Part shown: positions 8,755 to 17,500 of the stretch, in pieces
Position numbering within the stretch: the first letter of the stretch is position 1
Layout of the letters: every line of letters starts with the position of its first letter
DNA from: Bacteroidota bacterium
Lineage (GTDB): Bacteria > Bacteroidota > Ignavibacteria > UBA10030 > UBA6906
Direction: 5' to 3'
Length of the DNA: 50,125 bases
Assembly (NCBI GenBank): GCA_030835135.1
Contig: JAUQWO010000017.1
Coordinates: 1-50,125, forward strand
Notes under the pieces: model-generated
Database searches by the model: none
Told to the model about the DNA's origin: nothing
What the model saw: only the letters and a program-made list of their open reading frames with translations
Made by a program: the position numbers and the translations under genes

Positions 8755-9255
8755 TCAGAACCCATCTCCGCCGTACCAGGGGGAGGAGAACGGCGAGTAG
8801 TAGTACATGCCGTACGGGACCTGCCGGAACTGCAGTCTGACCGCTACATTCTCCCACGGGCGGTAATTCAGCTCGGCACGGCTGAGGTAGATCGAACTCA
8901 ACGAGTTGTTCGTCCCCTTGCCGAATGCGCCGGAGAAGGAGTTGAACGGCGAATAGCTCATGCTGACATCGGCGCGGGCATTCAGGTTGTCCGCGAACTC
9001 GTACATCATGCTGTTGGTATACGTCCCCAGCGACAGCGACTGGTCACCCATCGTCGTATACTGGAAGCTCACCGAATGGCGCATCGTGAACTTGTCCGGA
9101 TTGAACCATCCGAACAGCAACGATGGCTCACTCTGCTGCATGATGCCATTCGAAATGCGGGATTCCTGCTCGACCTGCGTCTTGAACTGCGCCCCGGCAC
9201 CGGCGACCGTCCCAAGAACCAGCGCCGCTACGAGAAGACAGCGGACCATTGTCAT
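8755..9255 (-). CDS. Small exported protein of unknown function
   Basis: About 166 residues with a clear signal peptide (MVRCLLVAALVLGTVAGAGAQ). The mature part is rich in Ser, Tyr, Phe, Met and Asn, and alternating polar/hydrophobic stretches (SVSFQYTTMGDQSLSLGTY, AELNYRPWENVAVRLQFRQ) suggest beta strands of a small outer-membrane or periplasmic barrel-like fold. I do not recognise the family. Possible starts are GTG 9258, ATG 9255 and ATG 9249; AAAGGG and CAGGG lie just upstream, and all give the same signal peptide. It stands alone, with its own promoter (9294-9322) and terminator (8675-8713). Confidence 0.75.
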   Translation of the reverse strand: MTMVRCLLVAALVLGTVAGAGAQFKTQVEQESRISNGIMQQSEPSLLFGWFNPDKFTMRHSVSFQYTTMGDQSLSLGTYTNSMMYEFADNLNARADVSMSYSPFNSFSGAFGKGTNNSLSSIYLSRAELNYRPWENVAVRLQFRQVPYGMYYYSPFSSPWYGGDGF

Positions 9256-9293
9256 CACCCTGCCCTTTCCCTATCCGACCGATTCCATACTAC

Positions 9294-9322
9294 AAAATAC
9301 GCAAAACAGCGGGGTTTGTCAA
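9294..9322 (-). promoter_or_regulatory. Sigma70-type promoter for the small exported protein
   Basis: Minus-strand TTGACA (9317-9322) and TATTTT (9294-9299) are spaced by 17 bases. The -35 overlaps the stop codon of the upstream glmU-like gene. The expected start near 9287 leaves a short leader of about 30 nt. Confidence 0.68.
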
Positions 9323-10074
9323 CCATGCCTCTTCGCATACACCCCCCGCGCATCCTCCAATTGCTGCACCGTGTTGATCCCCTGGATCTCGATGGGATCG
9401 TCCGCGGCAATGGCGCGCACCGGCAATTGTTTGTTCCAGAGATACCGGAACACATCCGTCAGATAGTATTCTTTCTGTACGTTGTTCGGCGTGATATGTT
9501 TGAGCCCCTCGAACAAATGCGCGCTGTCGAACACGTAGATCCCCGAATTGATCTCCCGGATGGCCCGCTGCTCCTCCGTTGCATCCTTGTGCTCGACGAT
9601 CCCCGTTACATCACCGGTGCCGACCGCACGAAGGATCCGTCCGTACCCGGTCGCATCCGGCAGCACTGCCGTCAGCACGGTCGCCGCCGCAGGTGAGGAC
9701 CGGTGATGGTCCAACAGCCGCTGGACGGTCTCCATGGTGAGGAGCGGGACGTCGCCCGACAGGACAAGGACATCGCCGCTGAAGCCCTGGAGCGGATTCT
9801 CGGCCTGCATCACCGCATGTCCGGTCCCGAGCTGGGGCGTCTGCTCCACGCAATCCACCCTCTTGCCGGTCCCCCGCAGGTGGTCGATCACGGAATCCTT
9901 CTGCCAACCGACGATCGCAACGACCCGCTCGGCCTGCAGCGCGTACGCAAGATCCACCACATGCTCCACCATCGGCTTGTCCGCGATGGTATACATCACC
10001 TTTGCCATGCCAGGGTTGTTCATGCGGGTCCCCTTCCCGGCTGCCATGATCACAACTGCCAGCGGACGTGCCAT
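9319..10074 (-). CDS. GlmU-type nucleotidyltransferase, N-terminal domain only
   Basis: The 251-residue product matches the uridylyltransferase half of GlmU: AAGKGTRM (11-18), the LGTGHAVMQAE substrate segment, VLSGDVPLL, GYGRILR, and EINSGIYVFD with NNVQKEYYLTD and the final IQGINTVQQL. That domain makes UDP-GlcNAc from UTP and GlcNAc-1-phosphate. The left-handed beta-helix acetyltransferase domain of bifunctional GlmU is absent; the frame ends directly after the pyrophosphorylase fold. The frame is open upstream to 10197, but ATG 10074 begins the conserved domain and lies 7 bp after panC. A separate acetyltransferase elsewhere, or a different sugar-1-phosphate substrate, would explain the missing half. 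Confidence 0.82.
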   Translation of the reverse strand: MARPLAVVIMAAGKGTRMNNPGMAKVMYTIADKPMVEHVVDLAYALQAERVVAIVGWQKDSVIDHLRGTGKRVDCVEQTPQLGTGHAVMQAENPLQGFSGDVLVLSGDVPLLTMETVQRLLDHHRSSPAAATVLTAVLPDATGYGRILRAVGTGDVTGIVEHKDATEEQRAIREINSGIYVFDSAHLFEGLKHITPNNVQKEYYLTDVFRYLWNKQLPVRAIAADDPIEIQGINTVQQLEDARGVYAKRHG

Positions 10075-10081
10075 TGTCTTC

Positions 10082-10933
10082 CTATACCGTAAGTGATGTG
10101 TTATCGATGAGACGTGTGGTGCCGAACCGGACGGCCATCGACACGAGGACGGGCCGCCCCTCGGATAGCACGGGGAGCTCTTCGAGTGTGCTGGCATCGG
10201 CGACGGAGATGTAGTCGATCGCAGCCAGCGGCGCCGCTGTGATCGTGGACGTCATGAGGGCACGCAGGGCATCTCCGCTCCGTTCGCCCGCGGCCACAGC
10301 CGCTTCTACAGCGCGCAGCGCCCGGAAGAGGACCGGCGCCTGGGCTCGTTCGTCGGCGCTCAGATAGCTGTTCCGTGAACTCATGGCGAGGCCGTCCTCC
10401 TCGCGGACGGTCGGAACAATGACGGTCCGCACCCCGGTGTTCAGATCTTCCAGCAACCGCCGGATGACAACGACCTGCTGCGCATCCTTCTGTCCGAGGA
10501 GCATCACATGGGGCCGGACGATATTCGCGAGCTTTGCCACGACGGTAGCGACCCCGCGGAAGTGTCCGGGGCGTGCGCGGCCTTCCAGCACAGCGGTCAC
10601 ACGTTCGAGATCAACGAACGTCGCGTAGCCCGGTGGGTACATGGACTGCTCGGAGGGTGCAAAGAGGATATCCGTTCCTGCAACTTCGGCTGCGCGGCGA
10701 TCGCGCTCCAGGTCGCGCGGATACCTGGTGAAATCCTCGCCCTGTCCGAACTGCGTCGGATTCACGAAGACCGAGGTGACGACGAGATCCCCATGATCAC
10801 GCGCGCGGCGGATGAGCGTGCAGTGACCTTCGTGGAGTGCACCCATGGTGGGGACGAAGGCCACTTCATTCCCCAGCCGCCGGGCATCATCCGCGAGACG
10901 CTGCATCTCCCGGGGATCGCTCACGAGGATCAT
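10082..10933 (-). CDS. panC: Pantothenate synthetase
   Basis: PanC condenses pantoate and beta-alanine with ATP to give pantothenate, the coenzyme A precursor. The 283-residue length is normal. Motifs seen are VPTMGALHEGH (27-37), VFVNPTQFGQGEDF, GHFRGVATVV, the GQKDAQQ segment and the KMSKS-like MSSRNSYL. The ATG overlaps the accD stop (ATGA), so the real gene starts at 10933. A longer open frame in this phase up to 11440 runs antiphase through accD and is not coding. Coupling to accD places CoA supply next to fatty-acid initiation. Confidence 0.95.
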   Translation of the reverse strand: MILVSDPREMQRLADDARRLGNEVAFVPTMGALHEGHCTLIRRARDHGDLVVTSVFVNPTQFGQGEDFTRYPRDLERDRRAAEVAGTDILFAPSEQSMYPPGYATFVDLERVTAVLEGRARPGHFRGVATVVAKLANIVRPHVMLLGQKDAQQVVVIRRLLEDLNTGVRTVIVPTVREEDGLAMSSRNSYLSADERAQAPVLFRALRAVEAAVAAGERSGDALRALMTSTITAAPLAAIDYISVADASTLEELPVLSEGRPVLVSMAVRFGTTRLIDNTSLTV

Positions 10934-11769
10934 GCGAGGTGCGTCAGGATCGAGTGAACGGTGTCGCGCATGTCGCGCCGATGGACGACCATATCCAGGA
11001 ACCCGTGTTCGAGGAGGAACTCCGACCTCTGGAATCCGGGCGGCAGGTCCTTGCCGATGGTCTGCTTGATCACGCGGGGGCCGGCGAAACCGATCAGGGC
11101 ATTCGGCTCGCCGATGATCACGTCGCCGAGCATCGCGAAGGAGGCGGTCACGCCGCCGGTCGTCGGGTCGGTGAGGATCGAGATGTACGGCTTGCGGACA
11201 TCGGCGAGGCGCGTGAGCTTCGCGCTGGTCTTCGCCATCTGCATCAGCGACAGGGCGCCTTCCATCATGCGCGCACCGCCGCTCGAGGAGACGATGATGA
11301 GCGGGGTCTTCGTCTTCCATGCCTTGTCCACGGCGCGCGCGATCTTCTCGCCGACCACGGAACCCATGCTGCCGCCGATGAACGAGAAGTCCATCACCGC
11401 CAGCACCACCGGCAGATCCTTGATCGTCCCCGTGCCCCACCGGAGCGCATCATACAATCGTGTCTTCTTGATGGCATCGTTCGTGCGATCGCGGTATTTC
11501 TTCGTGTCAACGAATTTCAGCGGATCGCCGGACCGCATCTTCTTGTCGCTCTCCTTGAACGAATCCTCGTCCAGAAGCACGGCGAGGTACTCCTCGCTCC
11601 CTACCCGGAAGTGCGCGTTGCATTTGCTGCAGGTGAAGAAGTTCTTCTGCAGTTCCTTCTTGTGGATGATCTCCCCGCAGGCATCGCACTTCGTCCAGAG
11701 GCCGTCAGGTATCTCCTTCTTCTGGGTTTCAGCAGCGATGTTTTCCTTGGAGCGTCGGAACCATGACAT
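10930..11769 (-). CDS. accD: Acetyl-CoA carboxylase carboxyltransferase subunit beta
   Basis: AccD with AccA transfers CO2 from biotin to acetyl-CoA, making malonyl-CoA. The 279-residue protein starts with the four-Cys zinc ribbon (C28, C31, C47, C50 in CDAC and CSKC), followed by the crotonase-like carboxyltransferase domain with FSFIGGSMGSVVGEKI, SSSGGARMMEGALSLMQM and TDPTTGGVTASFAMLGD. Length and order match bacterial AccD. CGAGG lies about 8 nt before the ATG. It is 15 bp downstream of tsaB and overlaps panC by 4 bp. Confidence 0.96.
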   Translation of the reverse strand: MSWFRRSKENIAAETQKKEIPDGLWTKCDACGEIIHKKELQKNFFTCSKCNAHFRVGSEEYLAVLLDEDSFKESDKKMRSGDPLKFVDTKKYRDRTNDAIKKTRLYDALRWGTGTIKDLPVVLAVMDFSFIGGSMGSVVGEKIARAVDKAWKTKTPLIIVSSSGGARMMEGALSLMQMAKTSAKLTRLADVRKPYISILTDPTTGGVTASFAMLGDVIIGEPNALIGFAGPRVIKQTIGKDLPPGFQRSEFLLEHGFLDMVVHRRDMRDTVHSILTHLA

Positions 11770-11784
11770 GGATGGTGCCTCGAG

Positions 11785-12471
11785 TTAATGAGAAGAACGC
11801 AGGAAGACCTCTTTCACATACATCGGTTCCAGGGTGCCGGCATCGGCGATCTCTCCCCGGGCAAAGAGCGCGGCACCGACACGCGCGACCGCGGCCGCGG
11901 AACACCGGGCCATCGCATCGTCAGCGAGCACAACAGGTCGGCCATCGGACAGCGCGGCAACGATCTTCTGCCGCGCATCGCCCGTGACCACGACCACGCC
12001 GGGCGGGAGCGAACGGACGATCTCGGCCACCGTGCGTGCATCAACGTCGCCCTCCGGCACCAGTGCGCCGCCGGCAACCGCGAAGGTCTGGCAGTATGCC
12101 TCATCGCGCCGGGCATCCAGTGCCGCAAGGATATGTTCACCATCCCCCGCGACCAACGGCAGGCAGCGGTGCGCCAGTGCGGTGAGGGTCGGCACCGCGA
12201 TGACCGGCGTCCCCAGCGCCAGATGAAACCCTTTCGCGGCGCTCAGACCGATACGGAGACCGGTGAACGAGCCCGGACCGATCGAGACGGCGACGGCATC
12301 GAGATCACCGGGATCCACGTCCGCGCCACGGAGCGCGGCATCAACCAACCCGAAGAGCTTCTCCGCGTGCGCCGACCGTTCATCGATCCACCGGTCCGCA
12401 ATGATCTCACCGTCCCGCAGCACCGCGCACCCGCACACGGTCGTCGATGTCTCGATCGCCAGGATGGTCAT
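11785..12471 (-). CDS. tsaB: tRNA threonylcarbamoyladenosine biosynthesis protein TsaB
   Basis: TsaB is the inactive ASKHA-fold partner of TsaD in the complex that makes t6A37 on ANN-decoding tRNAs. The 228-residue product shows the N-terminal ILAIETSTTVCGCAV strand, HAEKLFGLVDAAL, and the signature SIGPGSFTGLRIGLSAAKG. It overlaps tsaE by four bases (ATGA). The tsaE-tsaB pairing is common in bacteria and supports both calls. Confidence 0.94.
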   Translation of the reverse strand: MTILAIETSTTVCGCAVLRDGEIIADRWIDERSAHAEKLFGLVDAALRGADVDPGDLDAVAVSIGPGSFTGLRIGLSAAKGFHLALGTPVIAVPTLTALAHRCLPLVAGDGEHILAALDARRDEAYCQTFAVAGGALVPEGDVDARTVAEIVRSLPPGVVVVTGDARQKIVAALSDGRPVVLADDAMARCSAAAVARVGAALFARGEIADAGTLEPMYVKEVFLRSSH

Positions 12472-12905
12472 GCCCGCCCCTCTCCGGAATGCCGGATCAT
12501 GATCTCCCGCTCCGCGGGATCGGTGCGGTGCCGGAACTCTACAAGATAGTGTTCCTCGGGGAGCAGGTCAAGGACGCGGTCCGCCCATTCGATCAGCGTG
12601 ATGTACGGCGGCTGGAAATACTCCGCCAGCCCGATGTCGAACGCTTCCCGGACACTCCCGATCCGGTACATGTCGGCATGGATCACCGTACAGGCGGGTG
12701 CCCGGTATTCGTGGATGAGTGTGAATGTCGGACTGGCGATATGCCCTGTCGCCGATACCCCTGCACACACACCGGTGACAAAATGCGTCTTCCCTGCTCC
12801 CAGATCGCCGATCAGTGCTACGACATCCCCGGGACGCAGCGTGAAAGCGAACGCGCTCCCGGCCGCCACGGTCTCGTCCTCGGAGCGTGTGATGTCCAGT
12901 GTCAC
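12468..12905 (-). CDS. tsaE: tRNA threonylcarbamoyladenosine biosynthesis ATPase TsaE
   Basis: TsaE is the small P-loop ATPase needed for turnover of the TsaBD t6A complex. The 145-residue protein has the Walker A motif GDLGAGKT (33-40), the GHIASPTFTLIHEY segment and the HADMYRI Walker-B-like region followed by LIEWADRV. Length fits the family. Its ATG overlaps the porX stop by four bases, giving tight coupling to an upstream T9SS regulator, which is an uncommon neighbour. Confidence 0.95.
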   Translation of the reverse strand: MTLDITRSEDETVAAGSAFAFTLRPGDVVALIGDLGAGKTHFVTGVCAGVSATGHIASPTFTLIHEYRAPACTVIHADMYRIGSVREAFDIGLAEYFQPPYITLIEWADRVLDLLPEEHYLVEFRHRTDPAEREIMIRHSGEGRA

Positions 12906-14470
12906 CCGCGTGGCTCCATGCGGATCACCGGCAGGATCATCTCTTCCATCGACACGCCCCCGTGCTGGAAGCTGTCGCGGTACTGATTCAGGTACTTATG
13001 GTAGTCCGTGGGGTACACGAAATAGAAATCCTCTTTCGCGATGATGTAGTTCACGGCCACGCCCCGGTTGGGCAGCTTGAAATCCTGCGGGTTCTTCACG
13101 AAGATCGCCGCCTTGTCATCGCACTTGAGGTTCCGGCCGTACTTGTACCGGAGATTCGTCGAGGCTTCCCTGTCACCGAGCACTTTCGAACCCCGCAGAC
13201 TGCGGATGCTGCCATGATCGGTGGTCAGGATCACGGTCACGTTCTTGTGCCGCGACAGCGTCTTGAGCATGCCGAACAGCGATGAGTGCAGGAACCAGCT
13301 CCTGGTCAGCGAACGATAGGCGGATTCATCCGGCGCGATCTCCTTCAGGAGCGAAGAATCGGAACGCCCGTGCGCGAGCATGTCCACGAAGTTCACGACG
13401 ATCGATGTCAGGCGCGACTGCGTGTACGAACTAATGGTGCTCTCGATGCTCCGCCCGAACTCCGGGTCGAGGATCTTGATATACTTCGGCTCGGGCTTCA
13501 GCGTCACCTTGCGGCGCTCGAGAAGCTTCTCGAGGAACTGGCGTTCATACCGGTTGCGGCTGCTCTCGTCATCCTCGTTCTTGTCCCAGAGGTCCGGATG
13601 CCGCAGTTCCACGTCGCACGGATACGAGCCGCTGAAGATGGCATTGCGCGAATACGGCGTCGCGGTCGGCAGGATGCTGTAATAGTACTCCCGCGCGATC
13701 GTGAAATACTCCTGCAGCAACTCTTCGAACACCAGCCACTGGTCGAGCCGCATGCAGTCGATGACAAAGAAGACGACGGAGCGGCCGGTCTGCAGCTCCG
13801 GCAAAACATACCGGTCCACGATCTCCAGCGAGAGCGGCGGACGGCCGCTGGATTGCTCCACCCAGTCGCGGTAGTTTCGCTCGATAAACTTTCCGAACGC
13901 GAGATTGCACTCACGCAACTGGTCGCTGAGTGTCTGCTTCAGGCCGAGTTCCGGATGACGGTCGAACTCGAGGCCCCATCCGACCAGCCGCGTATAGATG
14001 TCGGTCCATTCCTTGTAGTCGGGACCGGCGTTCAGCGCAAGGGCGATCTCGTTGAACTCCTTGATGTAGTCCTTCGAGAGCGCCGCGCCGGCGATCTTCC
14101 GGCCTTCCAGGAACTTCTTGCATGCCATCAGGACCTGGCTCGGGTTCACGGGCTTCGTGAGATAGTCGCTGATCTTCCCTCCGATGGCCTCCTCCATCAG
14201 CGACTCTTCTTCATTCTTCGTGATCATGACCACCGGCACCGCCGGCTGCAGATCCTTGATCCCGGCAAGGGTCTTCAAGCCACCCATGCCCGGCATCATT
14301 TCATCGAGAAAGACCAGGTCGTACAGGTTCTCGCGGACGAGGGCCACCGCGTCCTCACCGTTCGTCACGGTCTCGACGTGATACCCGCGTTCGCGAAGGA
14401 ACGCGACATGGGAGCGCAGCAGATCGATCTCATCATCGACCCACAGGACCCGCCCCTTGGATTCGTCCAT
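12902..14470 (-). CDS. porX: PorX-type response regulator with PglZ/alkaline-phosphatase domain
   Basis: The 522-residue product joins a CheY-like receiver (about 1-125; acidic pocket D12/D13, phosphoacceptor D56 in VFLDEMMPG, T84, K106) to a PglZ-type alkaline-phosphatase-superfamily domain (about 160-522). Likely metal/catalytic segments are VFFVIDCMRLDQW, ATPYSRNAIFSG, VNFVDMLAHG and TTDHGS. This two-domain layout and length are those of PorX, the regulator needed for type IX secretion in Porphyromonas gingivalis. ATG 14470 is preferred over the longer frame to 14620 because the receiver begins there. It lies 34 bp behind sprA, which strengthens the T9SS assignment. The PorY kinase is not in the window. 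Confidence 0.9.
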   Translation of the reverse strand: MDESKGRVLWVDDEIDLLRSHVAFLRERGYHVETVTNGEDAVALVRENLYDLVFLDEMMPGMGGLKTLAGIKDLQPAVPVVMITKNEEESLMEEAIGGKISDYLTKPVNPSQVLMACKKFLEGRKIAGAALSKDYIKEFNEIALALNAGPDYKEWTDIYTRLVGWGLEFDRHPELGLKQTLSDQLRECNLAFGKFIERNYRDWVEQSSGRPPLSLEIVDRYVLPELQTGRSVVFFVIDCMRLDQWLVFEELLQEYFTIAREYYYSILPTATPYSRNAIFSGSYPCDVELRHPDLWDKNEDDESSRNRYERQFLEKLLERRKVTLKPEPKYIKILDPEFGRSIESTISSYTQSRLTSIVVNFVDMLAHGRSDSSLLKEIAPDESAYRSLTRSWFLHSSLFGMLKTLSRHKNVTVILTTDHGSIRSLRGSKVLGDREASTNLRYKYGRNLKCDDKAAIFVKNPQDFKLPNRGVAVNYIIAKEDFYFVYPTDYHKYLNQYRDSFQHGGVSMEEMILPVIRMEPRG

Positions 14471-14504
14471 CAGCGTACCACCCTTTCTCTGTCCTGCCCG
14501 CCTG

Positions 14505-17500
14505 CTACTGCGTAATGGAGATATGAATATCCAGACCCGCTTCGTTCGTGGTGCTGCCGGGGATTCGGGAACCGGAATCGTCCGGCGCGATCTTGGTGTA
14601 GCGGTAATACACGGAGGCATTCACCCGCGAACTGAGCACATACTTGATGCGCGGCTCGATCACCGTCCGGGTGGTCCCCTCCAGCGGCGTCCCCGTCACA
14701 TTCACCTCCAATTTTGAAACATCGTAGGTGACACGGGAGTTCTTGGTGACCGAATACGAGAAGCTGATGTCCACATCATTATTCAACGCCAGACCGAAGA
14801 ACGGGATCTCGAACCCGCGGCGCGCATAGGAAGCCGTCACCGAGATCTCCTGAGAAAGCGCCTCCACGATGTTGCGTGATGACGTGGTCAGATCGTACGA
14901 GGTCGTGGTGTTATAGCGTAAATTCGCTCCGAACGACCCCTTCCAGAGCTCTTTGAACGTGAAGTTCGCGCCGATGAGCGGTGAGAATCCATACATCACG
15001 CGCTGCCCGTCGGTCCGCTCTCCACCGCCCCCCGGCCGGTTCTGATACTGGCGGGTGAAATTCGAGTTATACGAATGATCCACCGACAGGCGCGTCACGA
15101 ATTTCTGGAACAGGGGGAGCTTCTCCAGGCCATCCCATCGTAGCGACCAGTTCACCCGCGGCGCAAAATCGCCGAAGATCTTCCGCATGAACGGAAGGGC
15201 CTCGAATCCCTCTTCGAACGCCTGATTCAGCTTCTCTTCATCGCTCTTGGTGTTGTCCTTGTCGTTCTTCAGTTCACCGTAGCGCTTGCTGACCTCCTTC
15301 AGACTCGTCTTGAAGGACCCGAGGAACAGCACGTCGGGGAAGGTCAGGAACGAGCGATCCACACTTCCCGACGTCGTCGTGTTCAATACGGTCGGGATAC
15401 CGATCGAGTCGGTCGTGATGTTCTGTGACCTGTTGTACGCCCAGCCAACGGTCCAGTTCAGGTCGAGTCGCGCGCCTTCCCAGAGTCCGCGTGAGGTCTT
15501 CAGCGCCAGTCGGTTGTTCTGGCGGAAGTTGTTCACGAGCACGCCGCCGGGCGCGCGCATGCCGGCCTCCACATCCCATCCGAACCACGGGAATTTCGGC
15601 CGCGTGCCGAAATTCGTGAGCGATCCTGCGGGATCGGAGATCAGGCCCAGTTGATACAGGCGCGAGGGACCATACTTCGGGTCCGCTTCCTGCACGAACG
15701 GGACACGCCCCCAGAAGTTCAGGAAACCGGCACGGCCCACCACGCCGCTGTTCTGCGTGTTGTTCGTCTGCGTGAACGTGACGTTGATGTTGTCGTAATC
15801 CAGGAATGGCACTTTGATGAAGATCTTTGCCAGGTTCGTCAATTGTCCGATCAGCTTCGCCAGCCCGCCGCCCGAACTCGTCGAATCAACGACCCGCGTC
15901 GAATCGCCCTCCTGCTCGCGCAACGCGGCCCCTTCCGCACTGCCACGGCGGCCACGTCCGCCGGCGGGAACCGTCGGTGCACCGGGGGTCCCGGGTTTCT
16001 CTTCGAACAGCGGATCGAACAGCTGCTTCATCCGGAAGTTCATGGTCAGATTGATGTTCGAGTTCCAGCCCGCCGACTTGCCGAGATCCCCGCGCGTGAG
16101 CGTGTTCTGCCAGGAATAGTCGACGCCATACGTGAAGGACACATCCAGGAATTTCCTGATGTTGAAAAGATTCGGGATCGTCGGTTTCGAGTTGAATGAC
16201 GTCCGTTGTCCGTACCGGGTATCCTGTCCGAAATTGATGAACTTGTCGCCGAAGAAGATGTCGCTCAGGATGGCGGAGAACGGACGCTGCTGCTTGCGCT
16301 GATCCAGCTCGAAATCCAGGAGACTGGATTCGACGCTGACACTATAGTCGCCGGACAGGTTCGTAAGCCCGCCCTCGGTCAGCTTATAGCCGAATCCGAA
16401 CTGACGCGATGCCGAGAAGTTGCGTGAGACGATCTCCTGCGCGCCCGCTGCGCGCTGCAGCGAATTGTCACGCGCGCGGGTGGCGCTGATCGCCCATGTG
16501 AAATTGGACGGTGCATAGAAGATCTTGAAGTCCTTGTAGTCTTCCAGCAGCCAGATCCCATCGAACAGGTCGCGGAACGGCTGGATGAATGCATCCGCCG
16601 GGAACGTGATCGCATACTGAATGCGCGCGTTCCACGACCAGGAGGTGCGCGAAACGACCGACGGGCTCCGTTCCGTCGACTTCGTGTACGTGAAGCCGAA
16701 ATTGAGTTTGTTGAACGTGTCGCGGATATACCAGGCGTCCGAGGGGAGATTGATCCGGAAATTCGGAGCGGCGTACGTGTCCGTCACGCGCCGGGTTTCC
16801 GACTCGCGGACGATCGCATCGGCTGCCTCCTGTCCGGCCTGCTCGGTGCCCCCCGCGCGGATGACCTTTTCCCGCGTTTGTGTCGCCGCCTCGCTCACGA
16901 GCACATCCGAGTTCGGCAGATATCGTGGCTCGGCCATGCTCTCCGTATGCGAATACGACAACGGCAGCGAGGTCCCTGCCCAGTTCTCATCCAGGAATTT
17001 ATCGGCCTGGATCGCAGCGCTCATGCCCCAGTTGGTGGAGAGCTGACGCGAGCCAAATCGCTGTTCCAGCGTATGGAAGTTCGGGTCGACGCGCGAATAA
17101 TTGAACGAGAAGGAGCCAAGGTCCGCCAGCTTCACCTGGGTATCGAACCTGTACGCCCATCCCGGCGTGTCATCCACTGATGTGAGGCGCAACTCATCCA
17201 GCCACACCTCGCCGGACAGCGGACGGCCGGTCCCCTTTCCCTGCGGGTTCTCGATGCCGGCTGCCAGGTACACGACCTGGGTCAGTGACGGGCTGCCCAG
17301 AACGCGATACACCGCCCCCGGTGGCCCGCCCTTCACGGGGATCGGCGGAGAGATGGTACGCACCGAATCGCGTGCCTGCTTCACGGCCGTGAGGTCCTCG
17401 AAGTTGATCACCACCTCATTCTGGCCATCCCACCCCTTGTGGATCGGTGCGCGGTATTCGTAATAGTTCAGACTGTCGAGACCGAACCGGAAGTAGAATT

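Noticed and set aside
10934-11440. N-terminal extension of panC giving a 452-residue protein
   Set aside because: The extra part is accD read in another phase. PanC begins at ATG 10933, overlapping the accD stop.
13286-14515. Plus-strand open frame of 409 codons over porX
   Set aside because: Antisense shadow of the receiver/PglZ gene, with biased composition and no domain.
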